Positions 13,965-22,721 of a stretch of 36,977 nt of DNA are shown one piece after another. The position numbers and the translations under genes were made by a program. This DNA is from Nitrospirota bacterium (GTDB taxonomy: Bacteria; Nitrospirota; Leptospirillia; Leptospirillales; Leptospirillaceae): NCBI GenBank assembly GCA_021816465.1, contig JAKAYF010000014.1:1-36977 (forward strand), given 5' to 3'. The notes beneath the pieces were generated by a model. It ran no database searches and was not told the DNA's origin. It saw only the letters and a program-made list of their open reading frames with translations. Each line of letters starts with the position of its first letter. Within the stretch, counting starts at the first letter, position 1.

Positions 13965-16380
13965 GGAACAGGTCCGGACACCTGGCGAATCCCCTTTGGT
14001 CATTTTGCAGGATTCGGTTGTTTTTCCACATATATTGACATCGCTGGCTTTTCATCATCCCATGGATCTGGCCGCGATCGATGATGCGATGAACCGGGAG
14101 CCGAAGACACTGATCTGTGTAACGGCCAGAAACTCTGGAAAAGAGGAGGCCGAGAGTACCGGGGATGATTCGACGGGTCATCCTCCGGTGACTCTCGGGG
14201 ATCTCCATGAAATTGGCACGATGGTTCTTATCCACAAACTCCTCAGAATTCCGGCAGGGGGGGTCGCCATCATGGTCCAGGGGATCCGCAGGGTTAAAAT
14301 CGATGACATCCTCCAGACAGACCCCGTTCTTCGCGTAAAGGTCCATCCTGCTCCCGAGTCACCCGATCGTTCGGTGGAAACCGAAGCCCTGATGCGCCTG
14401 ATCCTTGGACAGGTCAAGCAGTTGGCGGGACTTGCTCCCTATCTTCCCGATGAGTTTGAGACAATGGCACTTAATATCGATAACCCACATCACCTTGCCT
14501 ATCTTGTCGTGACGTTTCTGAAGTTGCCGGTAGATGATCGCCAGAAAATTCTTGAGATTGATTCGGCCGAGGCCAAATTGACCAATCTGTCCACCTACCT
14601 GGAAAGAGAAATAGAGCTTCTTGAGCTGGGTGGAAAAATAAAGGCCAAAATTCAGGACGATGTCCAGAAAAGTCAGCGGGATTTTTTCCTTCGCGAACAG
14701 GTCAGGGCAATTCAGAAAGAGCTTGGTGATGGTGAGGAGGGTGATGAGGACATCGTCCGTTACCGGGAAAAAATAGCAAAAAGCCAGCTCCCTCCAGAGG
14801 TTCTGCGTGAAGTTAACCGGGAACTCGACCGTCTGGTTCGTTCGGGTAACGGACAGTCCCAGGAGGCCGGAGTGATCCGCACATATCTTGATGTTGTTCT
14901 TGATCTTCCTTGGGCCAGGACGGCCACTGACCATTTCTCCATCGAAAAGGCCCAGCAAATCCTTGATGAAGATCATTATGGGATCGAAAAGGTAAAGGAC
15001 AGGATCCTGGATGAGCTGGCGGTTCACCTCCGTGCAAAGGGAAAGAACAGGGGACCGGTTCTGTGCTTTATTGGGCCACCAGGCGTTGGCAAGACAACAT
15101 TGGGACAGTCCATCGCCCGTGCGATGGGTCGGGCTTTTGTGCGTGTCTCTCTGGGAGGCGTGAGAGATGACTCCGAGATCAGGGGACATCGACGGACCTA
15201 TGTCGGGGCGATGCCCGGCAGGATTATCCAGGGGATGAGAAAGGCCGGAACACATAATCCTGTTTTCATGCTGGATGAGATCGACAAGCTCGGGGCTGAT
15301 CAGCGAGGCGATCCAGCCTCGGCCCTTCTGGAAGTCCTTGATGCCTCCCAGAACAAGGATTTTCGGGATCACTACCTTGATCTCCCCTTCGATCTGTCCG
15401 AAGTCTTTTTTATTGCGACGGCCAATGTCTTTCAGACTATTCCTCCCCCGTTGCTTGACCGGATGGAAATCATCAGGCTTGCCGGCTACACATGGGAGGA
15501 GAAGAGGCATATTGCACGGCAGTATCTGATCCCGCGTGTGATGAAAGAGCTTGGGATCGATCCTTTCGAATTCCGATTTGATGATCCGGCCCTGGTTCGT
15601 CTGATTAGGGAGTTTACCCGTGAAGCCGGGGTCAGAACACTTGACCGGAAAATCGCAACACTTCTCCGAAAGGTCGTGAGAGTTCGTTCTGAAATGTCAC
15701 GGAAGAGAAAGGTGATCATTACGCCAAAATCCATTTCCACCTATCTTGGAAATGAATATGTTGAACCGGAACATCTTCTGGACAAGGCTCCTCCCGGGGT
15801 TGCGACCGGATTGGCCTGGACTCCGAACGGGGGAGATGTGCTTTTTATTGAAACGCTGGCCATCGAGGGATCAAAGGGGTTCATCCTGACCGGACATCTC
15901 GGGGATGTCATGAAGGAGTCGGCGAGAACCGCCTTTTCAGTTGTGCAGTCAAGAATTGGGCGGTTGGGAATCGAATCGAACTTTTTTACGAAAAATGAGA
16001 TTCATGTCCATGTGCCAGGAGGTGCCATTCCGAAAGATGGTCCTTCGGCGGGGATTACGATTGCTGTTGCAATCGTCTCTCTCGTCACCGGAATCCCTGT
16101 TCCTGAAACGCTTGCGATGACAGGAGAAATTGCTCTTTCCGGAAGGGTCCTGCCCGTCGGCGGAATCAAGGAGAAGCTGATTGGTGCCCGGGAGGCAGGC
16201 ATCAAAAAAGTCTTTATTCCCGCAAAAAACGAGAAAGATCTTCTGGAGATCCCGGAAGAGGTCAAGAATGATCTGACAATTGTTCTTGTTTCCCATATTG
16301 ATGATATTTTCGGGGAGTGTTTTAAGATCGGAAAAGGGAAGAAAGCTGCCTTGTCCCCACATGGAAAGAAATCTCAGTGA
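13957..16380 (+). CDS. lon: ATP-dependent protease Lon (La)
   Basis: Lon unfolds and degrades damaged or regulatory proteins in the cytoplasm. The 807-residue protein has all three parts: the N-terminal substrate-binding domain (about 1-205), a coiled-coil linker (ending FFLREQVRAIQKELG), an AAA+ module with Walker A GPPGVGKT at about residue 373 and Walker B FMLDEIDKL, and the protease domain. The Ser/Lys dyad is Ser about 697 in PKDGPSAG and Lys about 738 in GGIKEKLIGA. Residues about 52-70 contain an acidic, low-similarity insertion (SGKEEAESTGDDST). The ATG start has GGAGG nine bases upstream inside hsp20. The next gene, nth, starts at a GTG overlapping its TGA. Confidence 0.98.
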   Translation: MVEEQVRTPGESPLVILQDSVVFPHILTSLAFHHPMDLAAIDDAMNREPKTLICVTARNSGKEEAESTGDDSTGHPPVTLGDLHEIGTMVLIHKLLRIPAGGVAIMVQGIRRVKIDDILQTDPVLRVKVHPAPESPDRSVETEALMRLILGQVKQLAGLAPYLPDEFETMALNIDNPHHLAYLVVTFLKLPVDDRQKILEIDSAEAKLTNLSTYLEREIELLELGGKIKAKIQDDVQKSQRDFFLREQVRAIQKELGDGEEGDEDIVRYREKIAKSQLPPEVLREVNRELDRLVRSGNGQSQEAGVIRTYLDVVLDLPWARTATDHFSIEKAQQILDEDHYGIEKVKDRILDELAVHLRAKGKNRGPVLCFIGPPGVGKTTLGQSIARAMGRAFVRVSLGGVRDDSEIRGHRRTYVGAMPGRIIQGMRKAGTHNPVFMLDEIDKLGADQRGDPASALLEVLDASQNKDFRDHYLDLPFDLSEVFFIATANVFQTIPPPLLDRMEIIRLAGYTWEEKRHIARQYLIPRVMKELGIDPFEFRFDDPALVRLIREFTREAGVRTLDRKIATLLRKVVRVRSEMSRKRKVIITPKSISTYLGNEYVEPEHLLDKAPPGVATGLAWTPNGGDVLFIETLAIEGSKGFILTGHLGDVMKESARTAFSVVQSRIGRLGIESNFFTKNEIHVHVPGGAIPKDGPSAGITIAVAIVSLVTGIPVPETLAMTGEIALSGRVLPVGGIKEKLIGAREAGIKKVFIPAKNEKDLLEIPEEVKNDLTIVLVSHIDDIFGECFKIGKGKKAALSPHGKKSQ

Positions 16381-17015
16381 CGGGGCAGGATTCTGGTCGT
16401 ATCGCTGAAATCCTCGTGCGGTTAAAACAATCGATTCCGAATCCGGCTATGGAGCTTGATTTCCATTCTCCGTTTGAACTTTTGGTTTCGACCGTTTTGT
16501 CCGCCCAATCGACGGATAAAACGGTCAATACGGTTACTCCGGCACTTTTTCAAAAGTTTCCTGATCCCGTTTCAATGGAGAAGGCATCTGTTCCGGAGCT
16601 TGAGAAACTGATCCGGCCTGCGGGCTTTTTTCGCCGCAAAGCTCAACAGCTGATCGGTCTGTCTCGTGAAATCGCCGAGCACTTCAATGGGGTTGTCCCC
16701 AACACGATGGACGAATTGACAAAGTTGCCGGGAGTGGGCAGAAAAACGGCAAGTGTTGTACTGGCCTATGCGTTTCAGATCCCGGCTATTGCAGTCGACA
16801 CGCATGTAACGAGGGTGTCAGGAAGGCTCGGACTTGTAAAGTCAGTGGATCCAGAGGAAATTGAGGCGGAGTTGTGCCGGATCTTTCCGAAGAAAGAATG
16901 GATCGGTGCAGGCAGTCGCCTCTTGCTGCATGGACGATATGTTTGTGTTGCCAAAAAACCGCTCTGTTCGTCATGTGTTCTCTCAGCCCTGTGCCCTTCC
17001 AAAAATCTCCCCTGA
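16377..17015 (+). CDS. nth: Endonuclease III (DNA glycosylase/AP lyase)
   Basis: Nth removes oxidised pyrimidines in base excision repair and cuts the abasic site. The 212-residue sequence has the family pieces in order: LLVSTVLSAQSTDKTVN, the helix-hairpin-helix LPGVGRKTASVVL with the catalytic Lys, the catalytic Asp in AVDTHVTRV, and a C-terminal 4Fe-4S loop C-x6-C-x2-C-x5-C (CVAKKPLCSSCVLSALC). The start is a GTG that shares bases with the TGA of lon (GTGA), so translation is probably coupled. It ends 29 bases before the stop of the convergent glycosidase gene, and I see no terminator hairpin between them. Confidence 0.97.
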   Translation: MTGQDSGRIAEILVRLKQSIPNPAMELDFHSPFELLVSTVLSAQSTDKTVNTVTPALFQKFPDPVSMEKASVPELEKLIRPAGFFRRKAQQLIGLSREIAEHFNGVVPNTMDELTKLPGVGRKTASVVLAYAFQIPAIAVDTHVTRVSGRLGLVKSVDPEEIEAELCRIFPKKEWIGAGSRLLLHGRYVCVAKKPLCSSCVLSALCPSKNLP

Positions 17016-17044
17016 AAAAAGTCAAATTATTTCCTCCTGCTCCT

Positions 17045-19072
17045 TCAAAATATCTCGGGAAGGACTTTATACTCTTGAGCCATATGAAGCGTATTCAAAA
17101 AAGCCGCATGGCTCCACGCAAGCGGAGAAACGGAGATTGGTTCGCCATTTAAGGCATTGAGCTGTTCTGACATCACTCCTGAGGGGAGGGACTTTTCCAT
17201 CGTCCATGCGAGAAGATCCCTTGTTTTTTTTATGGCACCAATGTCGCCGGTACTTCCAATTGCGGCGTATCCCTGTGCCATCCAGAGAGCGCTGATAAAC
17301 CAGGGGTTCCCGTGGATGTTCGCATTTCTGGACTCCTGGGAGAGGTAGTAGGGATCATTCTTGTAACGGGTATAGCCTCCAATCCCTGTCTTGATCCGGA
17401 GTTCCTCTTCCTGTCTTCTCAGAAGGCTCCTGAGCTGTTCCCTGTCGGATTGCCCTGAAGGGTCCAGAAATCCTGTTTCGACAAGTACGAGTGAGCTGAT
17501 GTCGGGGGTTGGATCCCTGTTGAGGATGGTTCCGTCAAGGATTTCAACCCCGCGATAAAAATAGCCCTCGTCCTGGTTCCAGAGATGTTTCTGGATGCCC
17601 TCCCTGATCTCATCTGCCGCTTTCAGGAAAGACCGGGCGAGTACGGTTTCTCCGAATGAATCAGAAAAATAGGCAGCGCTTTCGAGTCCCGCCCATGTCA
17701 GGGCGGCTGTATGGAGAAAGGTGCCATGTCTTTCTTCCCAGAGATCATAGGATGCAAGGGGAAGTCCCGTTCCCGGGTCGCGGTAGTCTCTTAAAAAGAG
17801 GCCGGCAGGCTTGATCATCTTTTTGTAAAGAGGAGTGATCAGGTCGAAATCCCTGTCGATCTGGAAGTGCATCCTGAGGGCCCAGAGAACGTAACCTGTT
17901 TCGTCTTCCTGTATCGGAAGCTGGGGGACGCCCTCCCGAATCCATGGTAGCCACGATGATGCAGGTGTCCCGTCCATATTGTATTTGTGGAGAAAATAAC
18001 CTTCAGGCTGAATGATTTCCCCGGCAAATTCAAAAAATCGTCTGCCCAGCCCATGGTGTCCGGATCTTGAAAGGGCGAGTGCAACATTGGCACCATCCCT
18101 TGGCCAGAGGTATGCGTAGCTGTCTCTTGCGAGCTCGAGGCTGTCGGAGTCGATCGCCGCAGCACTGGCTCCGTTCCTTGAGATATGAGTCCGGAGAATC
18201 AGAAGGTTGGTCTTTTTCCTGTCCCGTATTTGATCCATGAATGGATCAGGCGTTGCTGGCTCTTCTTTTTCGGCTTTTTTCTTTGAACACTTTTCGGGGT
18301 TGGTCCAGAAATTCCAGTAATGGGAGGTCCGTTCCAGAAATTGATCCGGGTGGCGGTCGAGTACAGCTTGGTTGATGCTTCTTGTTTCCAATAGGCTGGT
18401 TGCTGCGATCATCCAGAAGTACAGGACTTTTGTCTGTCCTGGCAACAGCTCGAGCGAGGTTGAAAAAGCGGAGTCCACTGATCCCTGGGCAATGGGATTC
18501 TGGGAGAGCAGCCCATCTTCGGCATCGCGCCAGGTTCCCTCGCTGCCTTCCATTTCTTTTCGTCCGGTTGCATAGGAACGAATGCCCGGACCATTATCGG
18601 GATGCAAGAGGCCAAAGCTAAAATAACGGTTTCTTTTGTAATGGATGAGGATCTTGAGTGATGGATCAAAAAATGCCGTATCACCGACCTCGTTTCCTTC
18701 GATGTGGAAGTCTGGACAGAAAAATGTCCTGACTTCCTTCGGTATCGGGCCGGTATTAGTTATCTGGATTTTTCTGACCCAAAGATTTTCATAGAAATCG
18801 ATCGCATCACGCGAGACAAACGAAATGTTCCTGGCGGTATTATTGCCTTCCACCAATGTGACCAGAGATCCCTGTTCATAAGACATTTTCAGGTCCCACG
18901 CTGAACGGGAGATCCAGTCCATCCTTCCGTCCGAGAAAATTCCAAATCGGAGAGGATGCCCTCCTGTCTGATTCTCAAGTCCCACGAAAGGGAATGTGAC
19001 CTCCCTCATCTGGTAGTCCAGGTCAAAGGAAAGAAACAGACACCCATTTGATAACGGTAAATCTCTGGCCAT
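17045..19072 (-). CDS. GH15 glucoamylase-like glycoside hydrolase (copy 1)
   Basis: The protein belongs to the GH15 group (glucoamylase, glucodextranase, bacterial trehalase), which cut glucose from alpha-glucans with inversion. It has 675 residues: a beta-rich N-terminal domain and an (alpha/alpha)6 barrel containing YLWPRDGANVALAL. The likely acid Glu is residue 446 in DLWEER; the likely base Glu is residue 636 in MSEQLNALNG, followed by SVSPLAWSHA. There is no signal peptide, so it probably acts on an internal store such as glycogen or trehalose; the substrate cannot be read from sequence. A lysine/glutamate-rich insertion (KCSKKKAEKEE) sits in the linker. It follows hisS by only 9 bases and has a paralogue at 20609. 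Confidence 0.88.
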   Translation of the reverse strand: MARDLPLSNGCLFLSFDLDYQMREVTFPFVGLENQTGGHPLRFGIFSDGRMDWISRSAWDLKMSYEQGSLVTLVEGNNTARNISFVSRDAIDFYENLWVRKIQITNTGPIPKEVRTFFCPDFHIEGNEVGDTAFFDPSLKILIHYKRNRYFSFGLLHPDNGPGIRSYATGRKEMEGSEGTWRDAEDGLLSQNPIAQGSVDSAFSTSLELLPGQTKVLYFWMIAATSLLETRSINQAVLDRHPDQFLERTSHYWNFWTNPEKCSKKKAEKEEPATPDPFMDQIRDRKKTNLLILRTHISRNGASAAAIDSDSLELARDSYAYLWPRDGANVALALSRSGHHGLGRRFFEFAGEIIQPEGYFLHKYNMDGTPASSWLPWIREGVPQLPIQEDETGYVLWALRMHFQIDRDFDLITPLYKKMIKPAGLFLRDYRDPGTGLPLASYDLWEERHGTFLHTAALTWAGLESAAYFSDSFGETVLARSFLKAADEIREGIQKHLWNQDEGYFYRGVEILDGTILNRDPTPDISSLVLVETGFLDPSGQSDREQLRSLLRRQEEELRIKTGIGGYTRYKNDPYYLSQESRNANIHGNPWFISALWMAQGYAAIGSTGDIGAIKKTRDLLAWTMEKSLPSGVMSEQLNALNGEPISVSPLAWSHAAFLNTLHMAQEYKVLPEIF

Positions 19073-19081
19073 GATCGTCTC

Positions 19082-20383
19082 CTAGGAGAGCTGTGAGATC
19101 TTCTCCTGACTCCTGACCGAGCGAATATATCCGATAAGGCCTGCCAGAGGGGAAAGAGGAAAAGGGGTTTGTTCGCCTGTGAGGAGATCTTTGACGACGA
19201 TCTCCCTCCTTGCCATTTCGTCTTCGCCGAGAATCAGCAAAAAGCGGGATCCGTCTCTTTCAGCCTGCTTGAACCCCTGCTTGATTTTTGTTGTCCCAAA
19301 AATGCCTGTGGCAGAAATGCCTTCATTCCTGATTTCCCGGATAAGGCTTTGCACAATGGGAACAGCCAATTCTCCCAGTGGCAGTATGGAGATGTCCTGC
19401 GTGTGGGAGTGTGCCGGCATGAGTGTGCCTGCTTTCTCCGCGAGAAGGGCGAGTCTTTCGACTCCTATGGCAAATCCGGCCCCCGGGACATCGGGGCCTT
19501 CAAGCTGTCCGATGAGACCATCATATTGTCCTCCGGCAGCCCAGGTCGATTGGGATCCCAAGGCATCGGAGACGAATTCAAAGGTTGTTTCCGTATAGTA
19601 ATCGAGTCCTCTGACCAGCCGCGGATTAACGGTGAATGGAATCGAGAGGCTTCTGAGTCCTGAGCAGACGGCTTCATGGTGCAGTCTGGAAGATTCGCAG
19701 AGAAAGTCAATGATAGAAGGCGCCCGTTCTATGACCGGCTGACATTGCTCGACCTTGCAGTCAAGAACTCTGAGCGGATTTGTTTCCGTGCGTTTTTTGC
19801 ACGTGGTGCAGAGGCCCGACTGATGGGTTTCAAGGTATTCGACGAGAGCTTTCCTGAACACGGGACGGCATCGGGAACATCCCATATTATTGATAAACAG
19901 CGTTGTCCCGGGAAGCTTCAACTCACGGGAAATGGAGTCAATAACAACAAGCAGGTCTATGTTGTCCTGTGGCGTGATTGTGCCCAGAATCTCCGCTCCG
20001 ACCTGGTGAAACTGTCTAAGGCGCCCGGCCTGTGGTCTTTCATGTCTGAACATTGGGCCCTGATAGGAGAGCCGTGTAATGCGGGCAGGCTCAATGAGGT
20101 GGTGCTGGATGGCCAGCCGCAGAAGGGATGCTGTTCCTTCGGGTCTTAAGGCGAATCTTTCCCCCCCCTTGTCTTCAAAAAGGTACATTTCCTTTTCGAC
20201 GATATCTGTTTCAACCCCGATGGATCGCGTAAAAAGGGATGCCGATTCAAAAATCGGAAGACCAACTTTTTTAAAGCCAGCCTGTCCGAGATGTTTCTCT
20301 GCAATGGATACAAGCGCCAGAAACTGGTCTTCTTCCGGGGGAATCCTGTCCTTGATGCCGCGGGGAGCGTTAATCACGATCAT
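19082..20383 (-). CDS. hisS: Histidyl-tRNA synthetase
   Basis: HisS charges tRNA-His. The 433-residue protein shows the class II motifs: motif 1 region RPEGTASLLRL, motif 2 GPMFRHERPQAGRLRQF, the histidine-binding RGLDYYTETTFEF and motif 3 GFAIGVERLALL. The insertion between contains a Cys cluster (CSRC, CTTCKK, DCKVEQC) found in many bacterial enzymes. The C-terminal anticodon-binding domain follows. ATG 20383 has GGAG only two bases away; a GTG two codons later would be better placed. Glycosidase copy 1 begins 9 bases after its stop and is probably co-transcribed; glycosidase copy 2 is divergent. Confidence 0.97.
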   Translation of the reverse strand: MIVINAPRGIKDRIPPEEDQFLALVSIAEKHLGQAGFKKVGLPIFESASLFTRSIGVETDIVEKEMYLFEDKGGERFALRPEGTASLLRLAIQHHLIEPARITRLSYQGPMFRHERPQAGRLRQFHQVGAEILGTITPQDNIDLLVVIDSISRELKLPGTTLFINNMGCSRCRPVFRKALVEYLETHQSGLCTTCKKRTETNPLRVLDCKVEQCQPVIERAPSIIDFLCESSRLHHEAVCSGLRSLSIPFTVNPRLVRGLDYYTETTFEFVSDALGSQSTWAAGGQYDGLIGQLEGPDVPGAGFAIGVERLALLAEKAGTLMPAHSHTQDISILPLGELAVPIVQSLIREIRNEGISATGIFGTTKIKQGFKQAERDGSRFLLILGEDEMARREIVVKDLLTGEQTPFPLSPLAGLIGYIRSVRSQEKISQLS

Positions 20384-20595
20384 CTCTCCGTTCTAGACCT
20401 GAAGGCCTTTTTTTGCATTTTCTGTACTCCGGAAAATAAGATTGGCTGTTTTTTCGAGATGCCGGGTGGATTTTTGAAATCAGGTAAAAGTGTATACTAC
20501 ATTGTCCCATGGATTGGCATCAACCAATTCAGGGGCGCAGTCGATTGTCCGGAAATTCTCTTTGAAGGGAACGCTCCGGGAGTTATTCAACAAAT

Positions 20596-20611
20596 GGGGA
20601 GTGACAAAATG
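20596..20611 (+). promoter_or_regulatory. Ribosome-binding site deciding the start of glycosidase copy 2
   Basis: GGGGAG (20596-20601) lies seven bases before ATG 20609. The open frame extends back to 20291, inside hisS on the other strand, but that extra part is unlike the family. Only the 20609 start makes copy 2 line up with copy 1 from its first residues (MSRFLPVANG against MARDLPLSNG). Confidence 0.85.
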
Positions 20612-22594
20612 TCACGATTTCTGCCGGTTGCCAATGGTCGTCTTTTTGTCTCTTTCGATGAGTCCCATTTGCTGTCTGAGTTAACCTGGCCTTATATCGG
20701 GCTTGAAAATCATGCTGGTGGCAACTGTTTCCGACTGGGAGTTTCTTTTGCGGGAAGATTTGTCTGGGTGAATGCGTCTCACGTCAGAAAACGGCGTTAT
20801 CGCCCTGGGGTCATGGTGGCTGAAGCCTTTCTCCTTTTTCCTGAGCTGGGAGGACTGGAATGTGTCGTAACTGACTGGGTCGACCTTGACATTGATGTTC
20901 ATTTTCGCCGGATAGAGCTGGTCAATTCTCCGAATCCCAGCGGAACAATGACCTTTTTCTTCCATCAGAATTTTTCTATCAGCCATCAGGATATCGGGGA
21001 TACGGCCATGTATCTTCCGGCTGAAAAGGCTCTTCTTCATTACAAGGACCAGCGATATTTTCTTGTGGGCGCTCTCTTTGAATGTCCGGCAAGAAGCGTT
21101 GAAAATGCGATGTTCGAATATGCCTGCGGATCGAGACATGGGAACAGGGAAGGGACATGGCGGGATGCCGAAGATGGAAGTCTTGGCGGAAATCCTATTG
21201 CCCAGGGAACGGTCGACTCTGTTTTTTCGGTTGCCATTTCTTCGGAGAAACAGGATCGCCCATTTTCTGTCCTGACAATATGCGGAACAAGCCAGAGCGA
21301 GGTTATCTCAACGTATTCAAAGCTCAAGCGAAAGACTCCAGACCGCTCTCTTTCGCAAACATCGGGTTTCTGGAAACTCTGGATCGAATCCCATCCCCTG
21401 ACATCTCCGGCCATTCCTCCGGAATGGATGCGGCTCTATGAGACAAGCCTGCTCCTTATCAGGACTCACATGGGAGAAAGCGGGGCAATCGTTGCCGCCA
21501 TCGATTCTGTTTCCCTGAATTATTCGAGAGATACCTATTCTTATTTGTGGCCAAGAGATGGCGCCCTGATCGCCCATGCCCTGGACAAGGCCGGTTTGGG
21601 GGATCTGTCCAGACGTTTTTATGAGTTATTGCCCGCCCTGATCTGCGACGAGGGGTTTTTGGCGCACAAGTACCACCCGAATCTTTCGATCGGGTCATCG
21701 TGGCACCCTTCCGGGGTTGAGGGTGCTCCTGCCTACCCCATACAGGAGGATGAGACTGCCCTTTGCATCTGGGCTCTGTGGGAGCATTTCAGAAAGTATC
21801 GTGACCTTGATTCCATTCGTCCGGTTTTTCAGGACTTTGTTCTGCCGGCCGCGAGGTTTATGGCCAAGTTCCGTGATCCGAAAACGGGGTTGCCTCTTCC
21901 GTCTTATGACCTTTGGGAGGAAAGGGCCGGGGTTTCAACACATACTGCAGCCACCGTTTATGGGGGGCTCAAGGCTGCGGCAAGTTTTTCCGCAGGGTTC
22001 GGAAATCCGTCAGAGGCCCGTTATTTTGAGCAGGCTGCAAGCGAGGTGAGGGCAGGAATCCTGAGCCATCTCTTTAATGAGGCAACAGGTTGTTTTTATC
22101 GTGGAATGATCCTTGGCCGAAATGGGGAAAGCTTTCCGGATCCGACCCCGGATGCCAGCCTGTATGCCCTTTTCGAATATTCCGTCCTGCCCCTTCAGGA
22201 TATCCGGCTTATCCGGACGATGGACTGGCTCTTCCAGTCGCTCTGGACGCCAGGCCCCATTGGAGGGGTGGCCAGGTACAGCAATGATCACTACTACAGG
22301 AGTGGCGAGCATCAACCCTCGAATCCATGGGTGATTTCCACTCTATGGATGGCCCGCTGGTTTATGCGTACGACTCCTTCTCCCCTTGAGTCTCCGCAAG
22401 TGATGAGTCTTCTTTCCTGGGTTTTTGAGCGGGCTGGAGGAAGTGGCATGCTGCCTGAGCAGGTCGATCCCGTGACCGGAGACCGCCTGTCAGTTTCGCC
22501 GTTGGTCTGGAGCCATGCGGAATGGGTGATGACGCTTGCAGATCTGGATGCTCTTGCTCAGGTTGAGCCACACCCCTGGTCCGGGGATCTGTAA
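20609..22594 (+). CDS. GH15 glucoamylase-like glycoside hydrolase (copy 2)
   Basis: A 661-residue paralogue of the gene at 17045, alike from end to end: both contain WPYIGLEN/FPFVGLEN, EGTWRDAEDG, NPIAQG, YLWPRDGA, PIQEDET and a DLWEER block. The likely catalytic acid is Glu 437 (LWEERAG) and the base Glu 617 (LPEQVDPVTG, followed by SVSPLVWSHAEW). No signal peptide is seen. It lacks the charged linker insertion of copy 1. The two proteins have clearly diverged, so they may differ in chain length or linkage preference, or form a mixed complex. The 225 bases between it and hisS must hold promoters for both directions; TATACT at 20493-20498 is a possible -10 element, but I find no well-spaced -35. 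Confidence 0.88.
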   Translation: MSRFLPVANGRLFVSFDESHLLSELTWPYIGLENHAGGNCFRLGVSFAGRFVWVNASHVRKRRYRPGVMVAEAFLLFPELGGLECVVTDWVDLDIDVHFRRIELVNSPNPSGTMTFFFHQNFSISHQDIGDTAMYLPAEKALLHYKDQRYFLVGALFECPARSVENAMFEYACGSRHGNREGTWRDAEDGSLGGNPIAQGTVDSVFSVAISSEKQDRPFSVLTICGTSQSEVISTYSKLKRKTPDRSLSQTSGFWKLWIESHPLTSPAIPPEWMRLYETSLLLIRTHMGESGAIVAAIDSVSLNYSRDTYSYLWPRDGALIAHALDKAGLGDLSRRFYELLPALICDEGFLAHKYHPNLSIGSSWHPSGVEGAPAYPIQEDETALCIWALWEHFRKYRDLDSIRPVFQDFVLPAARFMAKFRDPKTGLPLPSYDLWEERAGVSTHTAATVYGGLKAAASFSAGFGNPSEARYFEQAASEVRAGILSHLFNEATGCFYRGMILGRNGESFPDPTPDASLYALFEYSVLPLQDIRLIRTMDWLFQSLWTPGPIGGVARYSNDHYYRSGEHQPSNPWVISTLWMARWFMRTTPSPLESPQVMSLLSWVFERAGGSGMLPEQVDPVTGDRLSVSPLVWSHAEWVMTLADLDALAQVEPHPWSGDL

Positions 22595-22663
22595 TAACGG
22601 CATTGTAAATGGCCGGATCGACGGATTGTGGTTTCTGGCAAGGCAAGTTTTTCCGGAGGTTCG

Positions 22664-22692
22664 TTGAACCCCGCCGGACCCTCTGATATGAT
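22664..22692 (+). promoter_or_regulatory. Sigma70-type promoter of the lepA-kds-plsY run
   Basis: TTGAAC (22664-22669), 17 bases, TATGAT (22687-22692), with a TG one base before the -10 (extended -10). It lies 30 bases upstream of the lepA start, leaving a leader of about 23 bases that holds the GGAGG ribosome site. This is the only good promoter I see before the ten packed genes that follow. Confidence 0.65.
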
Positions 22693-22721
22693 GACCGGAT
22701 CACTGCTTATGGAGGAATATA

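Noticed and set aside
14359-15510. Minus-strand ORF of 383 codons
   Set aside because: Antisense to lon, whose motifs are unmistakable; such shadows arise from codon bias.
20474-20498. TTGAAA and TATACT as a promoter for glycosidase copy 2
   Set aside because: The spacer is only 13 bases, too short for a normal sigma70 promoter.
20291-20608. N-terminal extension of glycosidase copy 2
   Set aside because: It overlaps the hisS 5' end, is unlike the paralogue, and a good ribosome site marks ATG 20609.
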